From positions 2,728,001 to 2,792,000 of the forward strand of contig JADKGW010000001.1 of NCBI GenBank assembly GCA_016722075.1: a DNA stretch of 64,000 bases, given 5' to 3'. Of this stretch, positions 25,002 to 34,381 are shown piece after piece. This DNA comes from Candidatus Kouleothrix ribensis. GTDB taxonomy: Bacteria; Chloroflexota; Chloroflexia; Chloroflexales; Roseiflexaceae. The translations under genes were made by a program, and so were the position numbers. The notes beneath the pieces were generated by a model. That model saw nothing but the letters and a program-made list of their open reading frames with translations, did no database searches and had not been told where the DNA came from. Each line of letters starts with the position of its first letter. Positions within the stretch are counted from its first letter, which is position 1.

Positions 25002-27385
25002 GCGGCCCGGCGCAGCGACGGACGGCCCACGACGGGCGGCCGGCGACCCACGCCGCCACGCGCTGGCGCGGCGAGGCGGCGCTGGCCATGGCCATGGCGC
25101 TGGCAGCGGTGCTGCTGATCACGATCGCCTTCAACCAGATCTGGCCACTGACAATCACGATTGGCGTGCAAGACGAGCGCTTCGTCGCCGGGTTCCACGC
25201 GATGCAGCCGGTCGATGGCCGGCCCGCACGCTGGACGACCGAATCGGCTCAGATCGTACTGCCGCAGCCGCCGCTCGGCGCGAGCACCCTGATCGAGCTG
25301 CGCATGTCGAGCGGGCGCCCGCCCGGGCAACCCGATGCACACGTACAGCTCGACGCCGCCGGCACACCTGTTGGCGCATTCGACGTAGTGCGGATCATCG
25401 ACGGCACGCGCCGCTACCGCGCACTGCTCCCCCCGGCCGAGCGCTTCGGCTGGTCGCTGCGGCTGGGGCTGCAGAGCAGCACCTTCACGCTGCCCAACGA
25501 CTCGCGCCAACTCGGCGCGGTGGTCGATCGCGTGATCATGACCCCGCTGGCCGGCGGTGTGCTGATCCCCTCGCTCTGGCTACTGGTGTGGGGCGCCGGC
25601 CTGGGGCTGCTGGGCTATGCGCTACCGCGCGGCATCGGCCTGGGCCGCGGCGTGGCGCTGGCGTGCGCGCTGGCGCTGGCCGCGCTGGTTGCCTGGGGCA
25701 TCGCGGCGCGCCCGCTCGAGCTGCTGCCGTTTGTGCAGCGGATCGTCGTGCTGCTGGGGCTGGGCACGCTGGGCATCGCGCTGGCGCGGCTACTGGCGCC
25801 GCCGGTGATCGTGCGCAACGACCGGCACGCGCCGAGCGAGCAGGCGCTCGGGCTGGACGATAATAATGCCGATCAGCCGGCCAGCAGAACAGCCACACCT
25901 CGGCACGGCCGGCTAGCGCTGCGCGGCGCCGATCTGCCGATCTACCTGGCGGTGGCGTGGTGGATGGCGCCGCTGTTTCAGCTGTTCCAGAACATCGACG
26001 GCATACCGGATGTCGGGCCTGGCATCCCTACACTAGCGATCGGCGGCGCGATCGGGCTGGCGCTGCTGGGGCTGGCCGGCTGGTATGCGCTGCGCGGCCG
26101 GGCACAGCCGCCCGAGCAGGCACGCGCGCAGGCCACACGGGCCGCGCTGGCGATCTTCGGGCTGGCGGCGCTGGCCAACCTGGTGGTGATGATCGTCTTC
26201 GCGTTTGGGCGCCAAGGCCCCGACTTCTGGATTCTATTTAAGGGTGCGCGCGACTGGGCGCGCGGCGGATCGCTGTACGACCTGGTGGCCGTGCGCACCA
26301 ACCATTTCGGCAAGGTGTTCAAGGTGCCGCCGTTCTACGGCATGCTGTTCGTGCCATGGGTGTTCCAGGATGGCGAGCGCGTGCTGCTATTCCACCGCGC
26401 GCTGAACTGTCTGCTGCTCGGCGCGACCGTGCTGGCCTGGCTGCGCATGTGGGGCCTGCGCAGCCTGGCGGGCGTGGCGGGCGTGCTGGTGCTGCTCAAC
26501 TTCCGCCCGATCGCCGACACGATCGCCTACGGCCAGATCGACCTGGCGCTGCTGCTGGCGCTTACGCTCGCGCTGTGGGCGCTGCGCGACGAGCGCGATG
26601 TGCTGGCGGGCGTGCTGATCGCACTGGGCACGCTGTTCAAGATCTACCCGGTGCTGCTGCTGGCATTCCTGGTGATCAAGCGGCGCTGGCGCGGCCTGGC
26701 TGGCTTTGGGCTGGGCATGCTGCTGTTCAATGGCCTGGCCGTGGCGGTGATCGGCTGGGAAATGCACCGCATATACCTCAGCGAGGTGCTGCCAAGCATC
26801 GGCGGCACCACCAGCTGGGTCGAGAACCAGACGATCTCGGCGTTCATCACGCGGCTGGAGTCGTCGCCTGCGGTGGCCGAGATCTTCCAGGATCGCGCGC
26901 TGGCGCGGCTGGGCCTGGGTATCTCGGCGCTCGTGGGGCTGGGCGGCTGTGTGCTGGTGCTGGCGCCGGCGCGCACGCGCGGCAGCGGGTTCGCGCTACA
27001 GTACGGGCTGTTCCCGCTGCTGATGGTGCTGGTGGTTCCAGCCGCCTGGATGCACTACGAGACGCTGCTGTTCCTGCCGCTGGCGGCGCTGCTGCTGCAC
27101 GAAACCGCGCATACAGTGGCGCTGCCGCGCGCCGCAATGCTGGCGCTGAGCTACACGCTGGTGGCCTACGGCAACCAGTGGAGCTTCTACGGCGGCACGG
27201 TGATGGGCATCCTCACGATCGCCGGGGTGTCGTACAAGCTGTATGGCATGCTACTGCTCGGCGGCGTGCTGGCCGCCACGCTCCTGGCCGAGCGTGCGCC
27301 GGCCTGGATCGATCTGCGCGCGTTCCTGCCCGGCCGCTGGCGCGGCGACGATCGCCTGCGCGCACCCGCGCCGCCGGCAGGCTGA
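24998..27385 (+). CDS. GT87-type polytopic membrane mannosyltransferase
   Basis: A 795-residue membrane protein. An N-terminal helix is followed by about 170 residues of a soluble, probably exported beta-rich domain, then about 12 membrane segments. The DUF2029/GT87 core shows DFWILFKGARDWARGGSLYD, a motif like the PimE catalytic region, then YGQIDLALLLALTLAL and GTLFKIYPVLLLAFLV. It would use a polyprenyl-phosphate sugar to extend a lipid-linked or surface glycan; the GT2 gene upstream could supply such a donor. ATG 24998 overlaps the aminotransferase stop. The open frame upstream of this start is an out-of-frame shadow of the aminotransferase gene. Confidence 0.85.
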   Translation: MSGPAQRRTAHDGRPATHAATRWRGEAALAMAMALAAVLLITIAFNQIWPLTITIGVQDERFVAGFHAMQPVDGRPARWTTESAQIVLPQPPLGASTLIELRMSSGRPPGQPDAHVQLDAAGTPVGAFDVVRIIDGTRRYRALLPPAERFGWSLRLGLQSSTFTLPNDSRQLGAVVDRVIMTPLAGGVLIPSLWLLVWGAGLGLLGYALPRGIGLGRGVALACALALAALVAWGIAARPLELLPFVQRIVVLLGLGTLGIALARLLAPPVIVRNDRHAPSEQALGLDDNNADQPASRTATPRHGRLALRGADLPIYLAVAWWMAPLFQLFQNIDGIPDVGPGIPTLAIGGAIGLALLGLAGWYALRGRAQPPEQARAQATRAALAIFGLAALANLVVMIVFAFGRQGPDFWILFKGARDWARGGSLYDLVAVRTNHFGKVFKVPPFYGMLFVPWVFQDGERVLLFHRALNCLLLGATVLAWLRMWGLRSLAGVAGVLVLLNFRPIADTIAYGQIDLALLLALTLALWALRDERDVLAGVLIALGTLFKIYPVLLLAFLVIKRRWRGLAGFGLGMLLFNGLAVAVIGWEMHRIYLSEVLPSIGGTTSWVENQTISAFITRLESSPAVAEIFQDRALARLGLGISALVGLGGCVLVLAPARTRGSGFALQYGLFPLLMVLVVPAAWMHYETLLFLPLAALLLHETAHTVALPRAAMLALSYTLVAYGNQWSFYGGTVMGILTIAGVSYKLYGMLLLGGVLAATLLAERAPAWIDLRAFLPGRWRGDDRLRAPAPPAG

Positions 27386-27450
27386 CCCCGCCACGCCGGC
27401 CCCATCGCACCAGAGAAAACGGCTCACCAGCCAGAGTGTGCGAGCACCGT

Positions 27451-28419
27451 ATGATCAGCGAAGCCACGCTCACACCGCTGCTCAAGCACCTCGCAAGTGC
27501 AAGCCCTGCTGCAGGTGCGTACGGGCCGTGGCGCTACGCGCCGATTGGCGGCGGCGCGAATAACCTGGTGTACCGCGCCACCAGCCCGGATCACGACCTG
27601 GCGATCAAGTGGACCATCCGCGATGCGCGCGACCGGGCCGGGCGCGAGTATCACGCCCTGGCGGCACTACGCGATGCCGGGCTAACAATAGCGCCCGAGC
27701 CGATTCTGCTCGATCGCGATCACTACCCCCAGCCGGTTATGGTGGCCACGTGGCTCGCGGGCCAGGCGCACGCTGGCCCGCCCGACGGCGCGGCCGAGTG
27801 GCAGGCGCTGCTCGATCACTACCTGGCCATCCACACGCTCACCCCCGAGCACACCACGCGCCCGATCCTGCCGGCGGTCGTCAATATGCGCAGCGCCGCC
27901 GATGGGCTCGCCCTGATCGAGCAGCAGCTAACGCATATTCCGACCACCGCAGGCCCTGCCGAGCTGAGCCGGCTGGCCCGTACATGCGCACGGCGTGCGT
28001 GGCCCGGCTGGCCCGCGCCTGCGCTCGCACTGTGCCGGGTCGATGCCAACATCCGGAATATTGTGCGCCAACCCGCCGGCTGGGCCTCGGTCGATTGGGA
28101 GAACAGCGGCTGGGGCGATCCGGCGTTCGAGATCGCCGAGCTGATCTGCCACCCTGCCTACGAACAAGTAGCGGCGCAGCGCTGGGAGTGGCTGATCGAG
28201 GCGTATGCCGAGGCACGCGGCGAGCCGGCCGCCGCCGCGCGTATTCGCGTCTACCACCCGCTCATGCTGGTGTGGTGGGTTGCGCGGCTGGCCCGTACGC
28301 TCTACGAGGTGCCGCGCGGCGGCGATGCGCGGCTGGTGGCGCGCCCAGACGGATGGGCTGCCGACATGCAGGCGCGCCTCGGGCGCTACGTCGAGCGCGC
28401 ACGCATCGCGCTGGGCTAG
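27451..28419 (+). CDS. APH/choline-kinase-like phosphotransferase
   Basis: A 322-residue kinase-fold protein. IGGGANNLVYRATSPDHDLAIKW is the nucleotide loop and Lys. LCRVDANIRNIVR corresponds to the catalytic loop HGDxxxxN with His replaced by Arg but Asp and Asn kept. VDWENSGWGDPAFEIAEL is the metal-binding DxD-type segment. It probably phosphorylates a small sugar or amino alcohol. It is 65 bases after the GT87 gene and closes the sugar cluster; it could equally be a separate housekeeping or resistance-type kinase. Confidence 0.78.
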   Translation: MISEATLTPLLKHLASASPAAGAYGPWRYAPIGGGANNLVYRATSPDHDLAIKWTIRDARDRAGREYHALAALRDAGLTIAPEPILLDRDHYPQPVMVATWLAGQAHAGPPDGAAEWQALLDHYLAIHTLTPEHTTRPILPAVVNMRSAADGLALIEQQLTHIPTTAGPAELSRLARTCARRAWPGWPAPALALCRVDANIRNIVRQPAGWASVDWENSGWGDPAFEIAELICHPAYEQVAAQRWEWLIEAYAEARGEPAAAARIRVYHPLMLVWWVARLARTLYEVPRGGDARLVARPDGWAADMQARLGRYVERARIALG

Positions 28420-28625
28420 GGCCACTACCTCGCACACACGCGGCTGAGACGGATGAACCACGCGGGCATGCAGGTGCGAAGGGTACACGACGCGCGATGG
28501 GATTGCGGTATTTCGGACGCTGCGTGATCGCCCGTTCTTCGTTTCTGCGTGGGTATCGGCGCAGTATTGAGCGAGGGCACCCCTGATCGATCCGCGCGCG
28601 GGCGAACCGGCGCGACCACATACAC

Positions 28626-29828
28626 CTATGGCGCGGCAGCCCTGACAGCCTCGGCCTCGGCGGCGAGCGCGGGCGCCGGCCGCACCCGCGTTGGCAGGGT
28701 CAAGGCCAGCAGTGCGGCCGGCACACCCAGCAGCGTGATCGCCTCCATCACCGGCAGCAGCCCGAATCTATTCGCGGCCAGGCCGCCGAGCCATGTGCCA
28801 ATGCCGCCGGCCGCGAATGTGAAGCCCAGGATCAGCCCGGCCGCCAGGCCCTGCCGCACCGGGATCAGGCGCTGGGCGTGTACCACCAGCACGCTATGCT
28901 GCCCGCCGATCAGCAGCCCGGCCAGCGCACAGGCCACAAACGCAGCCAGCGGCGAGGGCGCCCACAGGCACACCAGCCCGGCCGGCACGCCCAGCAGCAG
29001 TGGCGCAACGGTGGCCGCGCGCATGCCGCGGCGGTCGGCCAGCTCGCCGGTGATGATATTGCCGACTGCGGCGGTGAGCATGAAGGTGCCCGAGAGCGCG
29101 CCATACCAGGCCGCATCCCAGCCGCGCTCGGCGAACAGAGTTGGCAGAAACGCCGTGTAGGCCGCCTGGATCGACGAGCGCACGGCCACCAGCACGACAA
29201 ACGCGGCGACGATCAGGCCGGCAGTGTGCGCTGCGCCCACGCCCACACGCCGGGCCTCGGGCGCTGCCGCCGGCAGTGCCGGGGCGCTCAGCAACATGCC
29301 CGCAGGCAGCAGTGCCAGCGCGCACAGCGGCAGTATGCCTAGCGCGCCGCTCAGGCCAAACAGCCGGCCGCCAAGCGCCGGGCCGAGCGCCAGGCCGATC
29401 TGGCCTGAGAAGAAGAATAGCGAGGTGGCGCTACCGGCCCTGGCGCGGTTGACCGCGCCGGCCGTGGCGGTACCGATCGGGTGGAACAGCCCCGAGCCGA
29501 ACGAGGCCAGCAAGAAGAACGGCAGAATCAGCGCCCAGCGCGTCTGAAAGGCCATGATCCCGAAGCACAGCACCATCCAGGCCGTGCCCAGCCCGGCCAG
29601 AAACACCGGGCGGCCGCGAAAGCGATCGGCGGTCAGGCCAAACACCGGCTGCGAGAGCGCGCCGGCGAAGGTGTACAGCGTCAGCGCCATGCCGATCTGC
29701 GCGTAGTCGAGCCCGAGCGGCCGCGCCAGCACGGCCATCAGCACCGGGCCGACACTATTGAGCACATCGACGACGAAGTGGCCGGCCGCGACGGACAGAA
29801 ACAGACGGTTGCGAAACAGCGAGAGCAT
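28626..29828 (-). CDS. MFS transporter, fosmidomycin-resistance (Fsr)-like
   Basis: A 400-residue inner-membrane protein with 12 hydrophobic segments. The N-terminal stretch HFVVDVLNSVGPVLMAVLA and LASFGSGLFHPIGTATAG resemble the Fsr branch of the major facilitator family, and GLTADRFRGRPVF is the loop 2-3 signature. It is transcribed away from the CTGCCGCAGGC repeat at 29907. The substrate is unknown; drug or sugar efflux are typical for the family. Confidence 0.82.
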   Translation of the reverse strand: MLSLFRNRLFLSVAAGHFVVDVLNSVGPVLMAVLARPLGLDYAQIGMALTLYTFAGALSQPVFGLTADRFRGRPVFLAGLGTAWMVLCFGIMAFQTRWALILPFFLLASFGSGLFHPIGTATAGAVNRARAGSATSLFFFSGQIGLALGPALGGRLFGLSGALGILPLCALALLPAGMLLSAPALPAAAPEARRVGVGAAHTAGLIVAAFVVLVAVRSSIQAAYTAFLPTLFAERGWDAAWYGALSGTFMLTAAVGNIITGELADRRGMRAATVAPLLLGVPAGLVCLWAPSPLAAFVACALAGLLIGGQHSVLVVHAQRLIPVRQGLAAGLILGFTFAAGGIGTWLGGLAANRFGLLPVMEAITLLGVPAALLALTLPTRVRPAPALAAEAEAVRAAAP

Positions 29829-29906
29829 GCGTTTTCCTGTTACATTATGCGATCGACGCGGTCGGTGTTTCTGCCTTCGGCAGAGCGCTACGCGCTATTT
29901 GGTCAT

Positions 29907-29955
29907 GCTGCCGCAGGCGAACCAGCCCGCAGCGCGGGCGGCCGCGTACGGCGCG
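29907..29955. repeat. CTGCCGCAGGC intergenic element
   Basis: TGCTGCCGCAGGCGAACC, a short variable stretch, then AGCGCGGGCGGCCGCGTACG. It is related to elements at 19733-19790, 37964-38022 and 54216-54264. Small palindromes CTGCCTTCGGCAG and AGCGCTACGCGCT lie just before it. Confidence 0.6.
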
Positions 29956-29998
29956 TTTTATGCGCCTGCCGGGGTAGGCCCGCGCGCAGAATGTCGGC

Positions 29999-31672
29999 CT
30001 ACGCCGGCGTGGGAACGATCGGTAGCACCAGGCACGAGGGGTGCTCGGCATCGTGGAAGATCGTTTGCTGGGCGACGGCCATGCGCGTGCCGCTGGCCAG
30101 CGATTCGCCGGTGTTCAGGTTGCGATCGTACTTCGGGAATGCGCTCGAGCTGATCTGCAGGCAGATGCGGTGGCCCTGCTTGAACAGCTGGGCGGTGTTC
30201 CAGCAGTCGATCGTGTAGCGGTAGGCACGCCCCGGCTCGATCAGCGCAGGGGCCGCCAGCCCATCGCGGTAGCGCGCGCGCACCACACCATCGCACAGCC
30301 GCTGCACGAAGCCGCTCGGATGCACATCCAGCAGCATGGCCATGAAGTCGGTGTCGGGCGCCGACGAGGCCGCGTACAGCTCGACCACGATCGGCCCGGT
30401 CACCTCGGTGTCACGCGCGAGCGGCGGAGTCATATACACCAGCACGTCGTCGCGGCGCTGGGCGGCGGCATAGTCGTCGGCCCCGCCAATCTGCGCGGAT
30501 GTCGGCTCGGTGAGGAATGGGAACGGCCGCGCCGGGTCGTAGCAGTAGCTGTCGGCCGGCTCGGCGCCGGGCGGCTCGGTTGCGAGCGCGCCGTCGCCAT
30601 AGCGGCTGTTCGCCCGCCCGCCGCTGCGCAGGTAGTAGCGTGTGGTCTGGGCGCGCTCGATCGGCCAGGCCGGCTCGGCGCGCCAGGTGTTCGCGCCCAT
30701 CACAAAGATCCGCACCGGCGCTTCCTCCCCCACGCCGTTGGGCATGCCCTTCAGCCAGTGGTCGAACCAGCGCAGCTGCGTGGCCGCCAGGTTCAGCAGC
30801 GCGTCGGGGCCGAAGTCGACCTCGCCCATGCTGGTGACGCCGGTGATCTGGTGGCCCCATGGCCCCATCAGCAGCCGCTGGCCGGCGCGGGCCTGCGGGC
30901 TGGCGCCACGCGCAACCATGCCGCGGAAGTTGAGCGGCGTGCCGATCTGCTCGTCGTCGTACCAGCCCGAGATATGCAGGATGGGCAGGTCGATCTGGTC
31001 GAACTTATCCTGGTAGCAGATCGCCCGCCAGTAGTCGTCGAGCCGCTCGTGCTGCAGCTCTTCGCGCCACTGCGGCAGCGATCGGCCGGTGCGCTCGTCC
31101 ATGGTCTCGAGCGGCAGGTGCTCGTACACCCTGCTCCACTCGACTGCATCGGTGTTCTGCATGGTACGCCCGCTGGTCATGTGCAGCCAGCACAGGTGCT
31201 GCAGGCCGTTCGTGCCGGTGGGCCACTCGACAAACGGGTCGGAGGGGCAGACTGTGACGACCATGGCGCGCAGGTGCGCCGGATGCTCGAGCGCGGCCAG
31301 CCACTGGACACGCCCCAGGTACGAGCCGCCCAGTGTGCCGACATTGCCGTCGCTCCAGGGTTGGGCCGCGCACCACTCGATGGTATCGTAGCCATCGCGG
31401 CCCTCGTTGCGGTAGGGCACGAACACGCCGTCGGAGTCGCCGCGCCCGCGCACATCCTGCCACACCAGCACGTAGCCGCGCTCGGCAAAGTAGCGCCCGG
31501 TCGCCAGCGCGCCGTCGCCGTTCTTGAGGTAGGGCGTGCGCAGCAGCAGCACCGGAAAGCGGCCGCTGGTGCGCGGGCGGTAGATATCGGCCGAGAGCAG
31601 TGTGCCGTCGCGCATGGGTACGCGCGCGTCGAAGTCGATCTGGGCCTGGTAGGTTGGCTCGGAAGAAGTCAT
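29999..31672 (-). CDS. CocE/NonD family hydrolase (X-Pro dipeptidyl-peptidase-like)
   Basis: A 557-residue alpha/beta hydrolase. The N-terminal domain has VPMRDGTLLSADIYRP, VWQDVRGRGDSDG and the nucleophile elbow GGSYLG; HISGWYDDEQ holds the acid region and GPWGHQ the His. A C-terminal jelly-roll domain runs from about residue 340. Members hydrolyse esters or peptides with penultimate proline. No signal peptide is seen at the chosen start, ATG 31672, which has a GAGG before it. The true substrate is unknown. Confidence 0.87.
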   Translation of the reverse strand: MTSSEPTYQAQIDFDARVPMRDGTLLSADIYRPRTSGRFPVLLLRTPYLKNGDGALATGRYFAERGYVLVWQDVRGRGDSDGVFVPYRNEGRDGYDTIEWCAAQPWSDGNVGTLGGSYLGRVQWLAALEHPAHLRAMVVTVCPSDPFVEWPTGTNGLQHLCWLHMTSGRTMQNTDAVEWSRVYEHLPLETMDERTGRSLPQWREELQHERLDDYWRAICYQDKFDQIDLPILHISGWYDDEQIGTPLNFRGMVARGASPQARAGQRLLMGPWGHQITGVTSMGEVDFGPDALLNLAATQLRWFDHWLKGMPNGVGEEAPVRIFVMGANTWRAEPAWPIERAQTTRYYLRSGGRANSRYGDGALATEPPGAEPADSYCYDPARPFPFLTEPTSAQIGGADDYAAAQRRDDVLVYMTPPLARDTEVTGPIVVELYAASSAPDTDFMAMLLDVHPSGFVQRLCDGVVRARYRDGLAAPALIEPGRAYRYTIDCWNTAQLFKQGHRICLQISSSAFPKYDRNLNTGESLASGTRMAVAQQTIFHDAEHPSCLVLPIVPTPA

Positions 31673-31858
31673 GAGCTGCCTCTGCAGTAGTGCATAGTGC
31701 GTATGCCTCGCATAGCTATGCACCGCGTACTAGTCACGTATTTTGAGCATGGCCATTCCGATAGAGCATTGCAGCTTGCACATTTGAACGTTCGAACCTG
31801 CACCCTGCTACCCTGCAAGCGAACTGACCCACTCATGCCGTGGGTAGCATGGTGAGGA

Positions 31859-32560
31859 TCAACTGGCCTTATTACCTGCCTCCGGCGCATACCAGCCGCT
31901 GCTGGCCTGTAGCGCGCGCCGCCAGATATCGCGCTCGTCGTCGAGGATCGGCTCCTGGAAGCGGTAGTCGTGCTTGCGGATGAACTCGTCGAGCACTGCC
32001 TCGAGCCGGCGCCAGATCGCGGCCTGGCGCGCGGCCAGATCGCGCGCGGCCTCGGCGCCGGCGCCGCGCAGGCTATTGGCCAGGTGTACCCGGCACAGCC
32101 CGGCCGAGCGATCAAACTCGGCGGCAAACCCGGCATCGCGCAGGTTGTGCAGCAGCCCGGCGATCAGCGGCGCCTCGATCCGCGGGCGCTCGGCGCACAT
32201 GGGGCAATCGCCCTGCGGCTCAACCCGCTCGGCCAGCTGCGCGCTCGATCCGCCGCCAAGCAGGCCCTTCAAGCTGCCGCGTGGCGCGCCGGGCGCCTCG
32301 AGCACGGCCGCCATGGCGCGCAGGATGTCGCGGCTGAGGATCGCGACGCCAAGCGCGCTGCGCCCCGCCGCCAGCATCTCGGTGTGCGGCAGGCACAGGC
32401 CGCGGCTGGCGCGCAGCGCATCACGACGGCCGATGTCGTTCACCTGGTCGTATAGAAAATGATCGATCGCCTTACGCTCGGCGCGCTCGACCAGCACGCA
32501 GAGCGGGCAGGCCTGGCGCATGGCGCTCAGCAGATCATCGCGGGTGCGCGGGTCGGTCAC
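31859..32560 (-). CDS. Cys-pair protein, DUF6062-like
   Basis: A 233-residue soluble protein with two copies of a Cys-pair/His module: CPLCVLVE followed by RGLCLPHTEML, and CPMCAERP followed by AGLCRVHLAN. The CPxC...C...H arrangement suggests two structural metal sites. I believe it belongs to the family catalogued as DUF6062, but this is from memory. GTG 32560 was preferred because AGGT lies four bases before it; the open frame extends further upstream. It is divergent from the copper operon, so a shared control region is possible. Confidence 0.7.
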   Translation of the reverse strand: MTDPRTRDDLLSAMRQACPLCVLVERAERKAIDHFLYDQVNDIGRRDALRASRGLCLPHTEMLAAGRSALGVAILSRDILRAMAAVLEAPGAPRGSLKGLLGGGSSAQLAERVEPQGDCPMCAERPRIEAPLIAGLLHNLRDAGFAAEFDRSAGLCRVHLANSLRGAGAEAARDLAARQAAIWRRLEAVLDEFIRKHDYRFQEPILDDERDIWRRALQASSGWYAPEAGNKAS

Positions 32561-32655
32561 AGCTACCTCATATGCGATTGGGCCGCAGGCATTGTACCAT
32601 GCCGCAGCCCACGCGGTGCCGGCGTTGCGTACACGCTGACTGGCGGCGTCGGCGC

Positions 32656-32684
32656 TTGACAGATCGGCGTGGCTGCGGTACAAC
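32656..32684 (+). promoter_or_regulatory. Sigma70-type promoter of the copper operon
   Basis: TTGACA (32656-32661), a 17-base spacer and TACAAC (32679-32684). This is among the best -35/-10 pairs in the window. It overlaps the GTG at 32669 that could otherwise start the first gene, which supports the downstream ATG 32741 as the true start. Confidence 0.7.
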
Positions 32685-32740
32685 CAGGTAACACGTTTAT
32701 CGCCGAGGGTGCTGTGCGCAACGCCGGGTCGCTACGTCGC

Positions 32741-33202
32741 ATGTGGGGGTATTTCAGGCGCCACTGGTACGCCTGGCGTGCTCGGCTGCGCCGCGATCAG
32801 GCCGCGCTCGCGCTCGGCGTGCTGCTGATGCTGGGCCTGGGCGAACCACTGCTCTGCATTCTGCATTGCCAGCTCTGGCTGCCATTCGCCCACCACAGCT
32901 ATTTCAGCGCGCAGCATCAGCACCAGCATCATGCCGGGGCGGCCGGGCTGCCCGGCACACACGTGCGCCAGGCCGGCGCGGTGCTGCCTTCGCCGGCCCG
33001 CAGCGACGCCTGCACCCTGATCGCTGCAGGCACTGGCGTGCCCTTGCACGTGCCGCCCACGCCAGTCCACGACATGCTCACCACGCTAGTGCTGATTGCG
33101 ATCACGCTTCGGCTGCTGTGCTTCTACCTGGGCATGCCGCGCGGCGCGCCTCCTCCCGTGCCCACACCACCACTGCTGCGCCCACCGATCGCCATCGGTT
33201 AG
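32741..33202 (+). CDS. Small His-rich membrane protein with EPLxCIxHCQL motif (paralogue A)
   Basis: A 153-residue protein I do not recognise. A basic N-terminus leads into a membrane helix that ends in EPLLCILHCQL (residues 35-45). A His cluster HHSYFSAQHQHQHHAGAA (51-68) follows, then Cys 91 and PTPVHDMLTTL before a second hydrophobic segment (112-126) and a Pro-rich tail. The gene at 34382 has the same motif series in the same order. The Cys/His content and the CopC, Sco1 and PCuAC neighbours suggest copper binding at the outer face of the membrane. This is inference. Confidence 0.7.
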   Translation: MWGYFRRHWYAWRARLRRDQAALALGVLLMLGLGEPLLCILHCQLWLPFAHHSYFSAQHQHQHHAGAAGLPGTHVRQAGAVLPSPARSDACTLIAAGTGVPLHVPPTPVHDMLTTLVLIAITLRLLCFYLGMPRGAPPPVPTPPLLRPPIAIG

Positions 33203-33215
33203 CGCCCCATCCCTC

Positions 33216-33229
33216 GTTCAAATTTGAAC
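33216..33229. promoter_or_regulatory. 14-bp perfect palindrome, possible operator
   Basis: GTTCAAATTTGAAC is perfectly self-complementary and lies between paralogue A and the YtkA-like gene, 52 bases before the latter's ATG. It could be a metalloregulator site or an internal promoter operator. No regulator gene is adjacent. Confidence 0.35.
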
Positions 33230-33280
33230 CACGAGGCCTACGACGATCGCGTCTTTGAAACGAGCGCGTACCCTACTGCT

Positions 33281-33694
33281 ATGCGTAACTGGCGTATTCA
33301 ATCGAGCCACGCGGCAGCGATGCTGGCGCTGGTGTTGCTGCTCGCCGCCTGTGGCGCGCCGGCTGCACCTGAAGGCATGGTCATACAGCGCCAGCAGGTC
33401 GACCAGCTGATGATCGAGCTGGCCTTGCCGGCCAGGCCATTGGTCAGCAGCGAACAGCCGGCGATCGTCACACTCGCCGACGCGCGCGGCCCGGTCGATG
33501 GCGCCGAGGTGTGGCTCGAGCTGATCATGCCGAGCATGGACATGAGCACAAATCAGCCCGACGCAATCGGCCAGCAAGCCGGGCGCTACCGCTCGACCGT
33601 GCTGTTTACGATGGTTGGCGCCTGGAACCTGGATGTCCACGCGGTTGTGGCCGGCCAGGAGTATGTGGCTCGTTTCTACACAGAGACCCACTAA
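33281..33694 (+). CDS. YtkA/FixH-like lipoprotein
   Basis: A 137-residue lipoprotein with lipobox LLAACGAP and one Ig-like YtkA domain carrying LELIMPSMDMSTN and GRYRSTVLFTMVGAWNLDV. YtkA-like and FixH domains accompany cytochrome oxidase assembly and copper genes; the Met-rich MPSMDM segment is a plausible Cu(I) site. ATG 33281 leads straight into the signal peptide, and the open frame before it is not family sequence. It is the second gene of the copper cluster. Confidence 0.8.
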   Translation: MRNWRIQSSHAAAMLALVLLLAACGAPAAPEGMVIQRQQVDQLMIELALPARPLVSSEQPAIVTLADARGPVDGAEVWLELIMPSMDMSTNQPDAIGQQAGRYRSTVLFTMVGAWNLDVHAVVAGQEYVARFYTETH

Positions 33695-33762
33695 CCCCGA
33701 TAGTTGCCGGTGCCGGCACGGTACGAAGACTACGCCGGCACAATCATAAGGAGAAACACCCC

Positions 33763-34377
33763 ATGACGCGACGAATCAGTCTGGTGCTGATGATCGTGCT
33801 GCTGTTGAGCCTATCGATATTCGGCATTGCCTCGGCGCACGCCAAGCTGGTTTCTTCCGACCCGGCGGCCGGCGCCAACCTGACCAAGGCGCCCGCCAGG
33901 GTGACGCTAAAGTTCGACGAGGAGATCTCGGACAAAGCGACCGACAGCTTTTTCACGGTTATCAACGAGCAAGGCGCGACGGTTGGCACCGGCACGCTCG
34001 ACAACACCGATGTCGATCACGAAACGCTCAGCGGCGCGCTGAACACTGGCCTGGCCGACGGCGTCTATACCGTCAAGTGGCAGGCACTGACACCCGACGA
34101 CAACGGCAAGAGCGAGGGCAGCTTCACGTTTGGCGTTAACAAGGCCCCCGGCGCCCAGCCCACCGCTGCCGCGCACGACGAGCCGGCGCCTACAGCTGCC
34201 GCCGCGCCTACAGCTGCCGCCGCGCCTACAGCTGCCGCCGCGCCTACAGCTGCCGCCCCGGCGGCACTGCCGAAGACCGGCGCAAGCGACCTGCCGCTCG
34301 GCGGCTTGTTCGTGGCAGCCGCAGCCATCCTGCTGGCCGGCGGCCTGGTGCTGCGGCGCGGCAAGGGCCGGGCGTAG
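33763..34377 (+). CDS. copC: CopC-domain copper protein with LPxTG anchor
   Basis: A 204-residue exported protein. The signal peptide ends ...IASAHAKLVSSDPAAGA, putting the classic CopC His near the mature N-terminus. The CopC domain continues to about residue 125. Then come four APTAAA repeats encoded by a perfect 18-bp repeat (34186-34257), and the sorting signal ALPKTG, a hydrophobic segment and RRGKGRA. AAGGAGA precedes ATG 33763. It would bind copper at the cell surface, anchored by a sortase rather than free in a periplasm. The next gene starts four bases after the stop. Confidence 0.88.
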   Translation: MTRRISLVLMIVLLLSLSIFGIASAHAKLVSSDPAAGANLTKAPARVTLKFDEEISDKATDSFFTVINEQGATVGTGTLDNTDVDHETLSGALNTGLADGVYTVKWQALTPDDNGKSEGSFTFGVNKAPGAQPTAAAHDEPAPTAAAAPTAAAAPTAAAAPTAAAPAALPKTGASDLPLGGLFVAAAAILLAGGLVLRRGKGRA

Positions 34378-34381
34378 CTTT

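Noticed and set aside
30041..31690. 549-residue plus-strand frame opposite the CocE-like hydrolase
   Set aside because: Antisense shadow; the minus strand carries the GGSYLG nucleophile and family motifs.
32669..32740. GTG 32669 as start of the first copper-operon gene
   Set aside because: It lies inside the TTGACA-N17-TACAAC promoter, so a transcript from that promoter cannot include it; ATG 32741 gives a membrane-protein-like N-terminus.
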